From contig NZ_CP064795.1 of assembly GCF_015644725.1 (NCBI RefSeq), positions 990,501 to 1,054,500 of the forward strand: DNA of 64,000 bases, given 5' to 3'. The stretch is from Salinimonas marina. GTDB taxonomy: Bacteria; Pseudomonadota; Gammaproteobacteria; Enterobacterales; Alteromonadaceae. Under the pieces are notes generated by a model. That model was not told where the DNA came from, did no database searches, and was given only the letters and a program-made list of their open reading frames with translations. Each line of letters starts with the position of its first letter. The first letter of the stretch is position 1. A program made the translations under genes and the position numbers. Shown in pieces: positions 45,272-55,444 of this stretch.

Positions 45272-45338
45272 CCATGCATTCCTTGCATGGCACCTCTCAG
45301 ACTTTTGCCGTACCCAGCAGGTACGTATTTAAGTCTGG
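45272..45338 (-). promoter_or_regulatory. Candidate structured mRNA leader of the acyltransferase gene
   Basis: On the minus strand, CAGACTT at 45337-45331 pairs with AAGTCTG at 45304-45298, enclosing CGTACC-TGCTG-GGTACG (45325-45309) with internal loops AAATA and GCAAA. Twenty bases on, CCATGCA-AGGAA-TGCATGG (45290-45272) forms a second hairpin with a purine loop AGGAA. It lies 34 bp before the start. I do not recognise the class. Confidence 0.45.
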
Positions 45339-45538
45339 ACCCAGTATGCTCAAATTCCAAGCAGACTTCATTACACTATAGGCTATTATACGTATTCATA
45401 TTCATACCAGTGTCGAAGTGATGTGGTACGCAGGGTGTTGATACTATAATAAAAGATGCTGTTTACAGCCAGCCAGGGTCCAAATGAGTATCGAGATGTT
45501 ATTTGTGAGCATTTAATAGGTTTTCAGACAAACACCTA

Positions 45539-45568
45539 AAAAAGGCTGAGTAAAAATCATCAGCCTTG
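45539..45568 (-). terminator. Terminator of malate synthase gene
   Basis: On the minus strand AAGGCTGA pairs with TCAGCCTT and six T follow, 24 bp after the stop. Confidence 0.9.
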
Positions 45569-45592
45569 TGTTAATCAGCAGCTATTGCTGGT

Positions 45593-47808
45593 TTACCGGG
45601 GGTGTTGTTGCAGCTCCTGCTTCATTTGCCGGCGCCGGGCATGAAGTAACGGTTCGGTGTACCCGCTGGGCTGGGTTGTGCCTTCAAATATGAGATCCCG
45701 GGCAGTGTCGTATCCTAAGGTAACCCCATCGTCGGTGGTCATAGGAATGTACTGCGGGTCATCTTTATTCTGTTCATCCACAAGTTCGGCCATGCGTTGT
45801 AAGCTTTGCTCAACCTGTTGCGGGCTCACCACCTTGTGTACCAGCCAGTTAGCAATATGCTGAGAAGAGATACGCAGTGTCGCGCGATCTTCCATCAGCC
45901 CGGTATTATCAATATCCGGTACTTTCGAGCAGCCAATGCCCTGATGCACCCACCGCACCACATAACCCAGAATACCCTGCACATTATTGTCCAGCTCCCG
46001 CTGCACTTCCGGCTCAGAAAGCGTTTCTCCAGGCTTTAATAAAGGCAGGGTGAGCATATCAGGTAAATAATTCTGATGATGTTGGCGTAGGGCAGGGTGT
46101 AATGCCAGCACGTCCACCTGATGATAATGCAAAGCATGTAGCGTCGCCGCTGTTGGTGAGGGGACCCACGCGGTATTGGCGCCTGCCTGCAGATGGGCAA
46201 TTTTGGTTTGCATCATCGCCTGCATATTATCGGGTACTGGCCACATGCCTTTACCTATCTGGGCTTTTCCGGAAAGCCCGCACGCAAGCCCGGTAGCAAC
46301 ATTGGCTTTTTCATAAGCGGCGATCCAGGGGCGATTTTTTAGTTCCCCTTTAGGCGCAAAAGGCCCAGCGTACATGGAGGTATGAATTTCATCCCCGGTA
46401 CGATCTAAAAAACCAGTATTAATAAATACAACACGGCTGGAAGCCTCAGCAATACAGGCTTTCAGGTTCAGGCTGGTGCGTCGTTCTTCATCCATAATGC
46501 CCATTTTTAAAGTATCAGCCGGTAAGCCGATGGCACGCTCCACCTCACTAAATAGGGTATTCGTGAACGCGACCTCGTCAGGCCCGTGCATTTTGGGTTT
46601 GACAATATACACACTGCCATGGCGGGAATTACGTTGGGGTCGGGTGCTGTAGATGTCATGCAGGGCGATGGTGGCGGTGATCATTGCATCCATTAAACCT
46701 TCATAAACCGGTTTGTTGTCCAGCAACATGGCATCGTTTTGCATCAGGTGACCCACATTTCTGATAAACATCAGGCTGCGGCCTGGGATGGTTATTGCCG
46801 AATCTGTGGCGGCGCTCTTATACTCACGGTCGGGATTCATGCGGCGGATATGGGTCTTACCCTGTTTTTTAACCTCCACACGTAAATCACCGCGCATTAG
46901 TCCCAGCCAGTTTTGATACACCAGGGTTTTGTCCTGTGCATCCACCGCGGCCACCGAGTCTTCACAATCCATGATTGTGGTCAGCGCTGATTCAACCAGG
47001 ATGTCGTTAAGGCCGGCCCGATCAGCTTTGCCTATAGGCGCTTCACGGTCAATCTGCAGCTCAACATGTAGCCCATGATGTTCGAGTAGCACTGCTGTGG
47101 GCGCGTCAGCTGACCCCTGATACCCTTTAAAAGCCGCAGGCGCCTGCAATGTGGTGGTGCGATTTTCACGAAGCTCAACCTGTAACTGCCCGGCATTCAC
47201 GGTGTAAGCACAAACATCAGCGTGAGAGCCTGAGACTAAAGGCAGGGTATCGTTCAGCCAGCGTTTGGTTTTTCCAATCACCGCCTGGCCGCGCTGAGGG
47301 TTATAGTTCTTGCCAGGTGCCAGGTCGCCGTCCGTGTCAATGACATCGGTGCCGTAGCAGGCGTCATACAGACTACCCCAGCGGGCATTCACGGCATTTA
47401 AGGCGTAACGGGCATTATTAATAGGCACCACCAGTTGCGGGCCCGCTTTTCTGGCAATTTCTTCATCGACTTTGTCCGTCGTTATGCTGACGTCATCGGG
47501 GCGGGAACCAGATAGCCGATATCTTCTAAGAATGCCTGATGGCGGGCAGGATCTGCCGAACTTGCGCCTTCCTGCCGATACCAGGTATCAAGACGCTGCT
47601 GTAATTCTTCTCGGGTGTGGAGCAACGATTGATTCTGCGGAGTCAGTTTAACCAGCATGGCTTCAAACGCAGACCAGAACTGTTCAGCATCAAGATGGGT
47701 GCCTGGCAGCACCTGCTTATTAATAAAATCATGTAGCACCGAGGCAATATTAAGACGTCCCTGGGCAATATAGTTTTGCATAACTCTCTCCACATCTTTG
47801 TTTTCCAA
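45593..47808 (-). CDS. glcB: Malate synthase G, split by a frameshift
   Basis: Condenses glyoxylate with acetyl-CoA to malate in the glyoxylate shunt. The N-terminal 108 residues (47482-47808) and the rest (from about 47480) are in different frames, switching at GGGG 47498-47501; one more base gives [20 protein letters not shown] and a 738-residue protein. Catalytic-domain motifs include [47 protein letters not shown] and [17 protein letters not shown]. Probably a sequencing error, since a real break would abolish the enzyme. Downstream of and on the same strand as the LysR and isocitrate lyase genes. Confidence 0.9.
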
Positions 47809-47887
47809 GGCGATAAAATCAGCCTATTTGTTTCAGTGTAGAGCCTAATTTAATGTTTTATTAATTTATGGCTGCTATGTTTGTCAT

Positions 47888-48846
47888 TTATCCTGTGAAT
47901 GGGTCTTGCTGGTTCATTTGTTCTGCTACTTCACTGATTAGCCTGCGCAACCAGATATGTCCTGCATCATGATGTAGCAATGCGCTCCAGGCCATCTTCA
48001 ACGCAATCGGCGGAATGTCAAAAGGGGGGCTTTCAGGACCACCTGAGGATCCTCATTGAACAAACGCGCGGCTTTGGTGGGTAACGTCGCGATAAGATTT
48101 TGGGTTTTAGCCATCTGCAGAGCTGCATGGTAATGCCGGGTAAATACCCGGATATCCCGCTGCTTTCCTAACTTGGTGAGTTCGGCATCTACCCAGCCAA
48201 GCTTTTGCACCTCATTGGGGTCAATACCGACGCCCACGCCAAAACCGGTTTTACTCACCCAGATATGGCGCGACTCCAGATAGCCGGCTAAGTCCCAGTT
48301 GGTGGCTAAAGGATGATCCGCGCTCAGCACACAGCTAAAGGTGTCGTACCAGATGACCTTTTGATGAAAAGACAGCGGCAACTCTTCAAACCGATTGATG
48401 GCCATGTCCACCTTGCCCTGTTCAACATCGTGAAAGGTCACATCACTGGGGGTGATAAGATCCAGGGTGATATTGGGCGCCTGTACCGCCAGTTCGCTTA
48501 ACAAGCCTAACAGCAGTGTGCTTTCTGCATAATCACTGGTCATAATTCGAAAGGTACGGCGACTGGAGGCGGGGTCAAAATCCGTCTCTGGCTGAATTGA
48601 GCTTTCCAGCCGGCTAAGTACATCACGAATCACCGGCTGCAGCTCTAACGCCCGTTTGGTGGGAGTCATGCCATCACTGGTGCGCACCAGCAACGGATCT
48701 TTAAATAAATCGCGAAGTCGTTTCAAACCGTTGCTCATTGCTGGCTGAGTAATGCTCAGCTGATTGGCTGCCCGGGTTACGCTTCCTTCGCGTAGCAATA
48801 CATCCAGATACACCAGCAAATTTAAATCGACTTTGGCTATATTCAT
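47888..48846 (-). CDS. LysR-family regulator between glyoxylate shunt genes, split by a frameshift
   Basis: ATG 48846. HTH LLVYLDVLLREGSVTRAANQLSITQPAMSNGLKRLRDLF, followed by the substrate-binding domain (RTFRIMTSDYAESTLLLGLL). The frame ends early at 47998 because of a run of six G (48024-48029); a seventh restores APPFDIPPIALKMAWSALLHHD and the normal C-terminus HIWLRRLISEVAEQ ending at 47888. Its position between isocitrate lyase and malate synthase suggests that it controls acetate or fatty-acid use, which is inference. Confidence 0.85.
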
Positions 48847-48984
48847 AGTAACAACATCTTGTTCGGGGTGATGGGATAACAGCAGTATAAATACAATACG
48901 AGTCTGTGTCAGAAGTGTTTGTGCTTGTAACATATGGAAAAATTACTTCGCAATCTGGCGCAGGCGCTGGGCTGACCTACCCAA

Positions 48985-49012
48985 TAACAAAGCCCCTTAA
49001 CGGGGCCTTGTT
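48985..49012 (-). terminator. Terminator of isocitrate lyase gene
   Basis: Minus strand AAGGCCCCG-TTAA-GGGGCTTTGTT, 38 bp after the stop. Confidence 0.85.
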
Positions 49013-49049
49013 ATGAGTTGGCGTAATGTGGAGGTATCACAAGAGTCAA

Positions 49050-50645
49050 TCAGACATCAAACTGGTTCATGGTGTTGTCATCACCTGATGCTTTGAGTGC
49101 CGCCTCGCCTGAGAAATACTCTTTGTGGGTGTCACCTAAATCTGAGCCGGCCATCGCCTGATGTTTAACACAGGCCAGACCTTCACGGATTTCTTTGCGC
49201 TGAACACCTTTTACGTAAGCCAGCATACCCTCTTCACCAAAATAGCCTTTGGCCAGATTGTCTGTGGACAACGCCGTGGTGTGATAAGTCGGCAGCGTAA
49301 TCAAATGGTGAAAGATTCCGGCTTCACGAGCTGCATCCTGCTGGAAGCTCTGAATTCTCTGGTCCGCTTCCAATGCCAGCTCGGTTTCGTCGTATTGCGC
49401 TGACATTAATTTTGCCCGGTCGTAGTGACTGACATCCTGGCCTTGCTGCTGCCATGCATCAAATACCTGCTGGCGGAAGTTCAGCGTCCAGTTAAACGAT
49501 GGTGAGTTGTTGTAGACCAGCTTTGCATCGGGAACCACTTCACGAATGGCATTCACCATTTCGGCTATTTGCCCGACATGGGGTTTTTCAGTTTCTATCC
49601 ATAGCAAATCGGCGCCATGCTGCAGTGAGGTAATACAGTCAAGCACCACCCGGTCCACCCCGGTATCGGCTTTAAAGCGAAACAGGCCATTAGGCAGACG
49701 CACCGGCTTAACCAGCTTATTGTTTTGCTTAAGGGTCAGGTCACCTTCTTCTAACTCGTCGATGCTGGTAACTTCCTGCGTATCTAAAAACGCATTGTAT
49801 TTTGCGGCCAGATCGCCAGGCTGAGTCGATACGGGGATCTTTTGGGTCAGCCCTGCACCCAGTGAATCGGTACGTGCGACAATCACCCCATCATCTACAC
49901 CCAGCTCTAAAAAGGCATAACGCACGGCGTTGATTTTTGCCAGAAAGTCTTCGTGGGGCACTGTAACTTTACCGTCCTGGTGGCCACATTGTTTGGCATC
50001 AGACACCTGGTTCTCTATCTGAATACAACAGGCCCCGGCTTCGATCATTTTTTTGGCCAGCAAATAGGTGGCTTCTTCGTTGCCAAATCCGGCATCGATA
50101 TCGGCAATAATCGGAACCACGTGAGTTTCAAAGTTGTCAATTTGCTGCTCAATCGCCGTGGTGTCCTGCCCTTGGGCCCGGGCCTCATCAAGCTGTTTGA
50201 ACAACTTGCCCAGCTCCTGGGCATCGGCCTGACGTAAAAAGGTATACAGTTCTTCAATCAGACTCGCGACCGATGTTTTTTCGTGCATGGACTGGTCGGG
50301 CAGGGGGCCGAACTCAGAGCGCAAGGCCGCTACCATCCAACCTGAAAGATACAGATAGCTCTTGCTGGTGGTACCCTGATGCTTTTTAACCGCCAGCATT
50401 TTCTGTTGTCCTACAAAACCATGCCAGCAGCCTAATGACTGGGTGTACTGAGCCGGGTCAGCGTCATATTCCGCCATATCTTTACGCATGATGGCGGCGG
50501 TGTAGCGAGCAATATCAAGTCCGGTTTTGAAACGATTCTGAGCTTTCATGCGTGCTGCAAAATCAGGGTTAATGCCTTCCCACGTGCCTTTATGGGTGGA
50601 TTTTAGCGTAGCGATTGCATCAATATCTTGCTGAAACTGAGACAT
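49050..50645 (-). CDS. aceA: Isocitrate lyase, long form
   Basis: Cleaves isocitrate to glyoxylate and succinate. ATG 50645 has GGGAGC upstream; earlier in-frame residues lack homology. 531 residues, the long class found in Pseudomonas and Alteromonas rather than the 430-residue E. coli type. Motifs: VPIIADIDAGFGNEEATYLLAKKMIEAGACCIQIENQ, the catalytic KQCGHQDGKVTVPHEDFLAK and IVARTDSLGAG. It has its own terminator. Together with malate synthase G this gives a full shunt within 5 kb. Confidence 0.95.
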   Translation of the reverse strand: MSQFQQDIDAIATLKSTHKGTWEGINPDFAARMKAQNRFKTGLDIARYTAAIMRKDMAEYDADPAQYTQSLGCWHGFVGQQKMLAVKKHQGTTSKSYLYLSGWMVAALRSEFGPLPDQSMHEKTSVASLIEELYTFLRQADAQELGKLFKQLDEARAQGQDTTAIEQQIDNFETHVVPIIADIDAGFGNEEATYLLAKKMIEAGACCIQIENQVSDAKQCGHQDGKVTVPHEDFLAKINAVRYAFLELGVDDGVIVARTDSLGAGLTQKIPVSTQPGDLAAKYNAFLDTQEVTSIDELEEGDLTLKQNNKLVKPVRLPNGLFRFKADTGVDRVVLDCITSLQHGADLLWIETEKPHVGQIAEMVNAIREVVPDAKLVYNNSPSFNWTLNFRQQVFDAWQQQGQDVSHYDRAKLMSAQYDETELALEADQRIQSFQQDAAREAGIFHHLITLPTYHTTALSTDNLAKGYFGEEGMLAYVKGVQRKEIREGLACVKHQAMAGSDLGDTHKEYFSGEAALKASGDDNTMNQFDV

Positions 50646-50771
50646 GTTGTGCTCCCTATGTCTTGTTATATAGTCGCTGGAGGGGTTACCCGACAGCTTA
50701 GTTCGTAAGGTCCATTTAACTGTAGCGCCAGAATTGGGATAAAAAAAATATATAAATCGCATACTCTTCAT

Positions 50772-51076
50772 ATATTTCGTGAATGGAGGTGCTATTTAGG
50801 CTGAGTCTATATCTGTTATTCCTGCGCCATGCTCATGCCCTCTGCCGAGGTAAATATTCTTGTATAGGAAGTCAGAGCCCTTGTAATAGACCTTATACAG
50901 AGAGCTTACACGAGCCTTTAGGTACAGCGGGAAAACCCGGAAGGGCTGTAAGCGCTGCGAACGACGCGCCGTTGACGGATAATGCTCGCACTGCTGCATG
51001 CGTACCGGTAAAATAATCTGCCTGGCTGGTTGTCATCAGTGACATTTTTTCGTTTCTATTTTCACAGAGCCTTTTT
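50772..51076. other. Intergenic region upstream of the PepSY gene
   Basis: 305 bp. A plus-strand frame at 50783-51016 shows no family resemblance and is probably chance. Promoters of the divergent isocitrate lyase and PepSY genes must lie here; no clear -35/-10 pair was chosen. Confidence 0.4.
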
Positions 51077-52374
51077 ATGTCTATTTCTGCCCGTGGTTAC
51101 TATGCCACTGTATGGCGCTGACACTTTTACGCCGGACTTTTCTGTATCCCATTGGTATTAATTCTGGCTGTTTCCGGGGCCGTTTATTTGTTCAAGCCAC
51201 AGCTTGAGGGCCTGGCCGAAAGTTCGTTTCATTCAGACTCGGTGCCAGCCGGGCCCCGTCTTTCTGCCAACCAGCAAATTAACCGTGCCTTGGCGGTCTG
51301 GCCAGACAGCCGCCTGGTGCGCTACCGGCTACCGCAATACAACACCGAAGCGGTTCGAATTACTGTACAAGCCAGTCAACACGCCTGGTATGTGTATGTG
51401 AATCCTTATTCCGGCAATATCGTTGGCACCCGGCAGGTGAGTCAGACGCTGGCCGAATGGATGAAAACCCTGCATGGTCAGCTGCATTTAGCAGATAAGG
51501 GGTCACTGGTCATTGAGCTGGCCGCCAGTTGGAGCATTATTCTGATTGTGACTGGTCTGTATTTATGGTGGCCGCGGTCGGGACAGGGCGCCGCGGGTGT
51601 ATGGTACCCCCGGCTGGGGCCGGTGGACGCCGGTTCTGGCTGGATATTCACCGGGTCACGGGCATGTGGATTTCAATACTGGCGTTATTTTTACTGGTAT
51701 CCGGCCTGCCGTGGACAACCGTATGGGGCAGTGGGTTTCAGGCGGCGCGAAGTTATTTTGCCCAAATGCAGGTGGAGCAGGATTGGTCCACCGCCCCCGA
51801 TACTAAGACCGCGCCTGCAAAAAACACAAAGTCAGAGCCCGAGCTGAACCTGAGCCCGGCAATTTATCGGGTAGCAGTAGATGCGGCGTTATCGCCACCG
51901 GTGGCATTGAGCCCGTCAACCTTGCAACCCGGGGCCTGGCGAATCAGTTCGATGGACCCGAATTTACCGGCACGCGCCTCGGTGTGGGTGGACGCCAATG
52001 CCGCGGTCCTCAAACGCAGCGAATTTGCCGACAACCCTGCGCTGGATAAAGTGATTCTGACCGGTATCGCGGCCCACGAAGGCCAGCTATCCGGATTAGC
52101 CAATCAGTTACTGGGATTGCTTGCGGCGCTGGGCCTGATGTTACTGAGTATTTCAGGGTTTGTGATGTGGTATAAACGCAAACCGGGCCGCCAGCTGGGC
52201 GCACCAAAATCCCGTTTTTATGACAAGAGGATAGTAGCGCTGGTGACTGGCCTGACATTGTTGTTGCCCATGGTGCTTTTTTCGATACTAAGCTTGTTAG
52301 TAACAGAATGGCTGATCTTGCGGCGTGTTGAACGACTCCGGCGTTTTTTCGCCCTTTCAGAGCGCAAAACCTAA
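51077..52374 (+). pseudogene. PepSY-associated membrane protein with a stop codon and a frameshift
   Basis: From ATG 51077 the frame reads MSISARGYYATVWR then TGA (51119-51121) then HFYAGLFCIPLVLILAVSGA; relatives have WRWHFYAGLF, so a Trp codon TGG has become TGA. A second lesion at GGGG 51616-51619 shifts the frame; a fifth G gives YPRLGAGGRRFWLDIHRVTG. Intact parts show the four-helix layout, two PepSY regions (AWYVYVNPYSGNIVGTRQVS; the second around ASVWVDANAAVLKRSEF) and LHGQLHLADKGSLVIELAAS. These proteins reduce or take up siderophore iron. The shift fits the window's sequencing pattern; the nonsense codon does not. Confidence 0.75.
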
Positions 52375-52489
52375 CGCCTTCGGGGGGCCAATTATTTAGC
52401 CGTTGTTTTATAACTGCTTATCTAATTTGGTTGGTGCTGACGGTCCGGGTGCATTACACTAATGTCGATTATTATTCACGGATGTCTTC

Positions 52490-53932
52490 ATGTTACGAAA
52501 ACTCACCTTTATTTCAATGGTTGGGATAGCGGCTTTGCAAGGTTGTGCCCAATCAGGCTCTAATCAAACAAGCAACGATGCAAAGCTCACCGCGCCCCAG
52601 GCCCCTAAAAATATTATTATGGTGGTGGCTGATGGTATGGGCCCCGCTTATACTACAGCGTATCGTAATTTCGCTGATGACCCGGCTACGCCGCAGGTAG
52701 AACGGGTAGTGTTCGACAATATTCTGGTTGGTAATGCTTCTACCTATCCCGCGTCGGTATCGGGTTTTGTGACCGACTCGGCGGCCGCAGCCACGGCCCT
52801 GGCTACGGGAGTAAAATCTTACAATGGCGCTATCGGGGTAGATGTAAACAAACTGCCAGTCGAGTCGGTGATGCATCGGGCTAAAATTCGGGGCCTGCGC
52901 ACCGGCTTAGCGGTTACCTCGCAAATTAACCACGCCACCCCAGCTTCTTATGTAGCCCATAATGAGAGTCGGCATAATTATAATGAGATTGCCAACAGCT
53001 ATTTTGATGAAAGACTGGACGGTAAACTTGTTGCTGATGTGATGTTAGGTGGCGGAGTTCAGTATTTTGAGCGCGAAGACCGTGATTTGGTTGCTGAGTT
53101 TATTGATGCTGACTATGAGTATGTTGATACCTACAATAAACTGGCCACTTTACCCACTGGCTCCAATGTTCTAGGATTATTTGCGCCTAAAGGGTTACCT
53201 CCTGCACTGGATGATGTCAGGGCAACACGACTGGCTTATCTGACCGAACATGCCATTAAGCATCTTGAAAATGAGCACGGCTATTTCTTGCTGGTGGAAG
53301 CCAGCCAGGTTGACTGGGCGGGGCACTCCAATGATATTGGCTCGGCGATGGCAGAGATGCACGACCTGGCCGCCACTATGGAGTTGTTGAAGCAGTATGT
53401 AAGCGAGCACCCCGATACCCTGGTGGTATTAACCGCAGATCACAGTACGGGTGGTTTTAGTATTGGTGCGAATGGCGATTATGTGTGGTCTCCCGAATAC
53501 CTGCGCTCGATGAAATCGTCGGCAGAACGCATTGCCCTTAACCTGGTGGATGTGGACCAACCGCTGGCCTATATCAGTCAGCAACTGGGCTTTGCCTTTG
53601 ATGAAAATGATAATAAATTTTTAGAAAAAGTCATCGCGAACAAAGACGTCAAAGCACGTGAAGCCGGACTCAAACAGTTTTTGGATATGAAAACAAACAC
53701 TGGCTGGACCTCCACTGGTCACACCGGCGTTGATGTTGAAGTTTTTGCCTTTGGCGCGGGTAGCCAGGCTTTTGCCGGGCAGCTGGATAATACTGATATT
53801 GCAAAAAAACTTAAGCAGTTTGTAGATGGCACCGCCGCAGCTAAAGGAGCACCGCCAGCGCCGGTAACTCAGCCTGAAGATGAAAATGCTGAACGTCCCT
53901 GCGACTTCAAAGAGGATTGGCGCTGCTTATAA
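52490..53932 (+). CDS. Alkaline phosphatase lipoprotein
   Basis: 480 residues. Lipoprotein signal MLRKLTFISMVGIAALQGC with lipobox LQGC. Catalytic and metal motifs: NIIMVVADGMGPAYTT, the phosphorylated Ser in GFVTDSAAAATALATG, GYFLLVEASQVDWAGH, VVLTADHSTGGFSIG and WTSTGHTGVDVEVFAFG. It would release phosphate from esters on the outer surface or in the periplasm. The C-terminal tail has two cysteines (RPCDFKEDWRC). Single gene ending at a shared terminator. Confidence 0.92.
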   Translation: MLRKLTFISMVGIAALQGCAQSGSNQTSNDAKLTAPQAPKNIIMVVADGMGPAYTTAYRNFADDPATPQVERVVFDNILVGNASTYPASVSGFVTDSAAAATALATGVKSYNGAIGVDVNKLPVESVMHRAKIRGLRTGLAVTSQINHATPASYVAHNESRHNYNEIANSYFDERLDGKLVADVMLGGGVQYFEREDRDLVAEFIDADYEYVDTYNKLATLPTGSNVLGLFAPKGLPPALDDVRATRLAYLTEHAIKHLENEHGYFLLVEASQVDWAGHSNDIGSAMAEMHDLAATMELLKQYVSEHPDTLVVLTADHSTGGFSIGANGDYVWSPEYLRSMKSSAERIALNLVDVDQPLAYISQQLGFAFDENDNKFLEKVIANKDVKAREAGLKQFLDMKTNTGWTSTGHTGVDVEVFAFGAGSQAFAGQLDNTDIAKKLKQFVDGTAAAKGAPPAPVTQPEDENAERPCDFKEDWRCL

Positions 53933-53962
53933 GCTGAACACCAGCTACTAGCGCATACTCAC

Positions 53963-53993
53963 AAAAAAGGCCGGTCAAAGACCGGCCTTTTTG
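53963..53993. terminator. Bidirectional terminator
   Basis: AAAAAAGGCCGGTC-AAA-GACCGGCCTTTTT between convergent genes; A and T runs on both sides serve both strands. Confidence 0.95.
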
Positions 53994-54010
53994 TTATCGT
54001 TGCGATGAAG

Positions 54011-54715
54011 TTAGTTGTTCAAAAAGGTATCAAGATCTTCGCCGGTAATCTTAGAAATCTGGCTGAACAAATACCACAACGCGGTGATCAGCAAAATGGT
54101 GCTGGGGATAACAATGACTGGATAACTAAGTGCGGTCATGCGGCCCAGCTCCTCGGTATAGGCGGTGGTGCCGGGCTCACTGACCAAAATCATTTTGGCC
54201 AGAATATAGTTAAGCGCGGAAGAGACAAAAAACGACGTCGCCACAATGTAGGAACTGTTTGCCACCTTACGGCGAAATTCAGACTGTTTATTTTTCTTGT
54301 CCAGGGCGTTATTTAATGCCGGCCAGTTGATAATATTATCATTGAGAATCAGCATGCGAACCAATGGCTTTTTGGTGTATTGCGTAGCCAGCACCGCCAG
54401 CCCGATTAACGCGGGTATCGCGGCTTCTTTGATCGCAATGTATTCAGCTGGCAGCTTTAAAAGGCTGATACCACCGGTAAGCAACACGCTCACAATACCT
54501 AATACCGAAAAACCATTTATTTTTCCGGACTGTTTTAGATCCCAAAGACCATAGCCAATAGGAAATGCCAGGGCGGCAACGATACTCCAGGCCGGCCCGA
54601 GGTATTCCGGCGCACTGCCATAACTCATTACTACCACTGGAATGATGATATTAAAGGCTAAATTGCCAAAAAAGCCCTGATTCTGTTTTTGTTTTGTTTG
54701 CTCTGCCGAGGCCAT
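54011..54715 (-). CDS. VC0807-like integral membrane protein
   Basis: 234 residues with about six helices. FFGNLAFNIIIPVVVMSYG, PIGYGLWDLKQSGKINGFSVLGIVSVLLTGG and RVANSSYIVATS-type segments (here RKVANSSYIVATSFFVSSALNYILA) match the VC0807 family, distantly like intracellular septation protein A. Function unknown. Transcribed leftward from a separate unit and ends at the shared terminator. Confidence 0.7.
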   Translation of the reverse strand: MASAEQTKQKQNQGFFGNLAFNIIIPVVVMSYGSAPEYLGPAWSIVAALAFPIGYGLWDLKQSGKINGFSVLGIVSVLLTGGISLLKLPAEYIAIKEAAIPALIGLAVLATQYTKKPLVRMLILNDNIINWPALNNALDKKNKQSEFRRKVANSSYIVATSFFVSSALNYILAKMILVSEPGTTAYTEELGRMTALSYPVIVIPSTILLITALWYLFSQISKITGEDLDTFLNN

Positions 54716-54883
54716 GACTACTTCACTTAACTTGTATTAAAAGCATTTTTAGAAAAAAACAATGCGCTGCCAGCGACAGCCCATAGACTTATTATAACAG
54801 TGCATTTTATTACGCACATCCCGTGCCACATAACTAAGTATACTTGCTAAGTACGAAGACCAGTGAGCGGCGGGTGAGAGAAC

Positions 54884-55444
54884 TTAGCTCGTCTGGTTGG
54901 CGCCCCATTTCCAGGCGGCCAGTAAGCCTGAAATGAAACCAAACAAGTGATACTCATAAGAGACAAAATCTTTGCCCGGCAAAATACCAATTAACAGGCC
55001 ACCGTACAGAATGGCAACCAGTACTGAGATAATAATGTAGGGGATGCGCCGGGTCATAAATCCTGCCAGCAATAAAAACCCAAAGTACCCGTATACAATG
55101 CCACTGGCTCCCACGTGAAAAGCAGAACGGCCGAATAGCCAGACACACAAACCCGATAGCAAAAACACCGTAAGGGTAACCCAGCCGAAGGTACGCTTGC
55201 CCCATTGTAGGGTGAGCCACATAAACAGCATTAGCGGCACCAGATTAGTAATCAGGTGCGTGGGCGAGCCATGTACAAAGGGCGCAGTAAAGATGTGCCA
55301 CCAGCCGGGAACAAAGCGCGGCATAATACCCAGTGAGCCTAAGCTACGCATGGTCAGTAAATTGATAATTTCGACCACGACCAGCAGCACTCCGATGATA
55401 ACCAGAAACCGGGCTTGTTGTTTAAGTTTGGGCAATTGAGTCAT
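54884..55444 (-). CDS. Rhomboid-family intramembrane serine protease
   Basis: 186 residues, six helices. The serine motif [16 protein letters not shown] (GASG) and the partner histidine [16 protein letters not shown] form the catalytic dyad; [24 protein letters not shown] is the conserved helix 2 region. It cuts membrane-spanning substrates inside the inner membrane. Its ATG overlaps the stop of the synthase gene by 4 bases (ATGA), so it is the last gene of the yjf-type operon. Substrate unknown. Confidence 0.88.
   Translation of the reverse strand: MTQLPKLKQQARFLVIIGVLLVVVEIINLLTMRSLGSLGIMPRFVPGWWHIFTAPFVHGSPTHLITNLVPLMLFMWLTLQWGKRTFGWVTLTVFLLSGLCVWLFGRSAFHVGASGIVYGYFGFLLLAGFMTRRIPYIIISVLVAILYGGLLIGILPGKDFVSYEYHLFGFISGLLAAWKWGANQTS

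Noticed and set aside
45272..45338. CUGAGA in the acyltransferase leader as part of a TPP riboswitch
   Set aside because: The remaining conserved TPP elements are absent and the stems do not fit that fold.
50783..51016. 77-residue frame upstream of the PepSY gene
   Set aside because: No ribosome site or family resemblance, and it overlaps the promoter area of two divergent genes.
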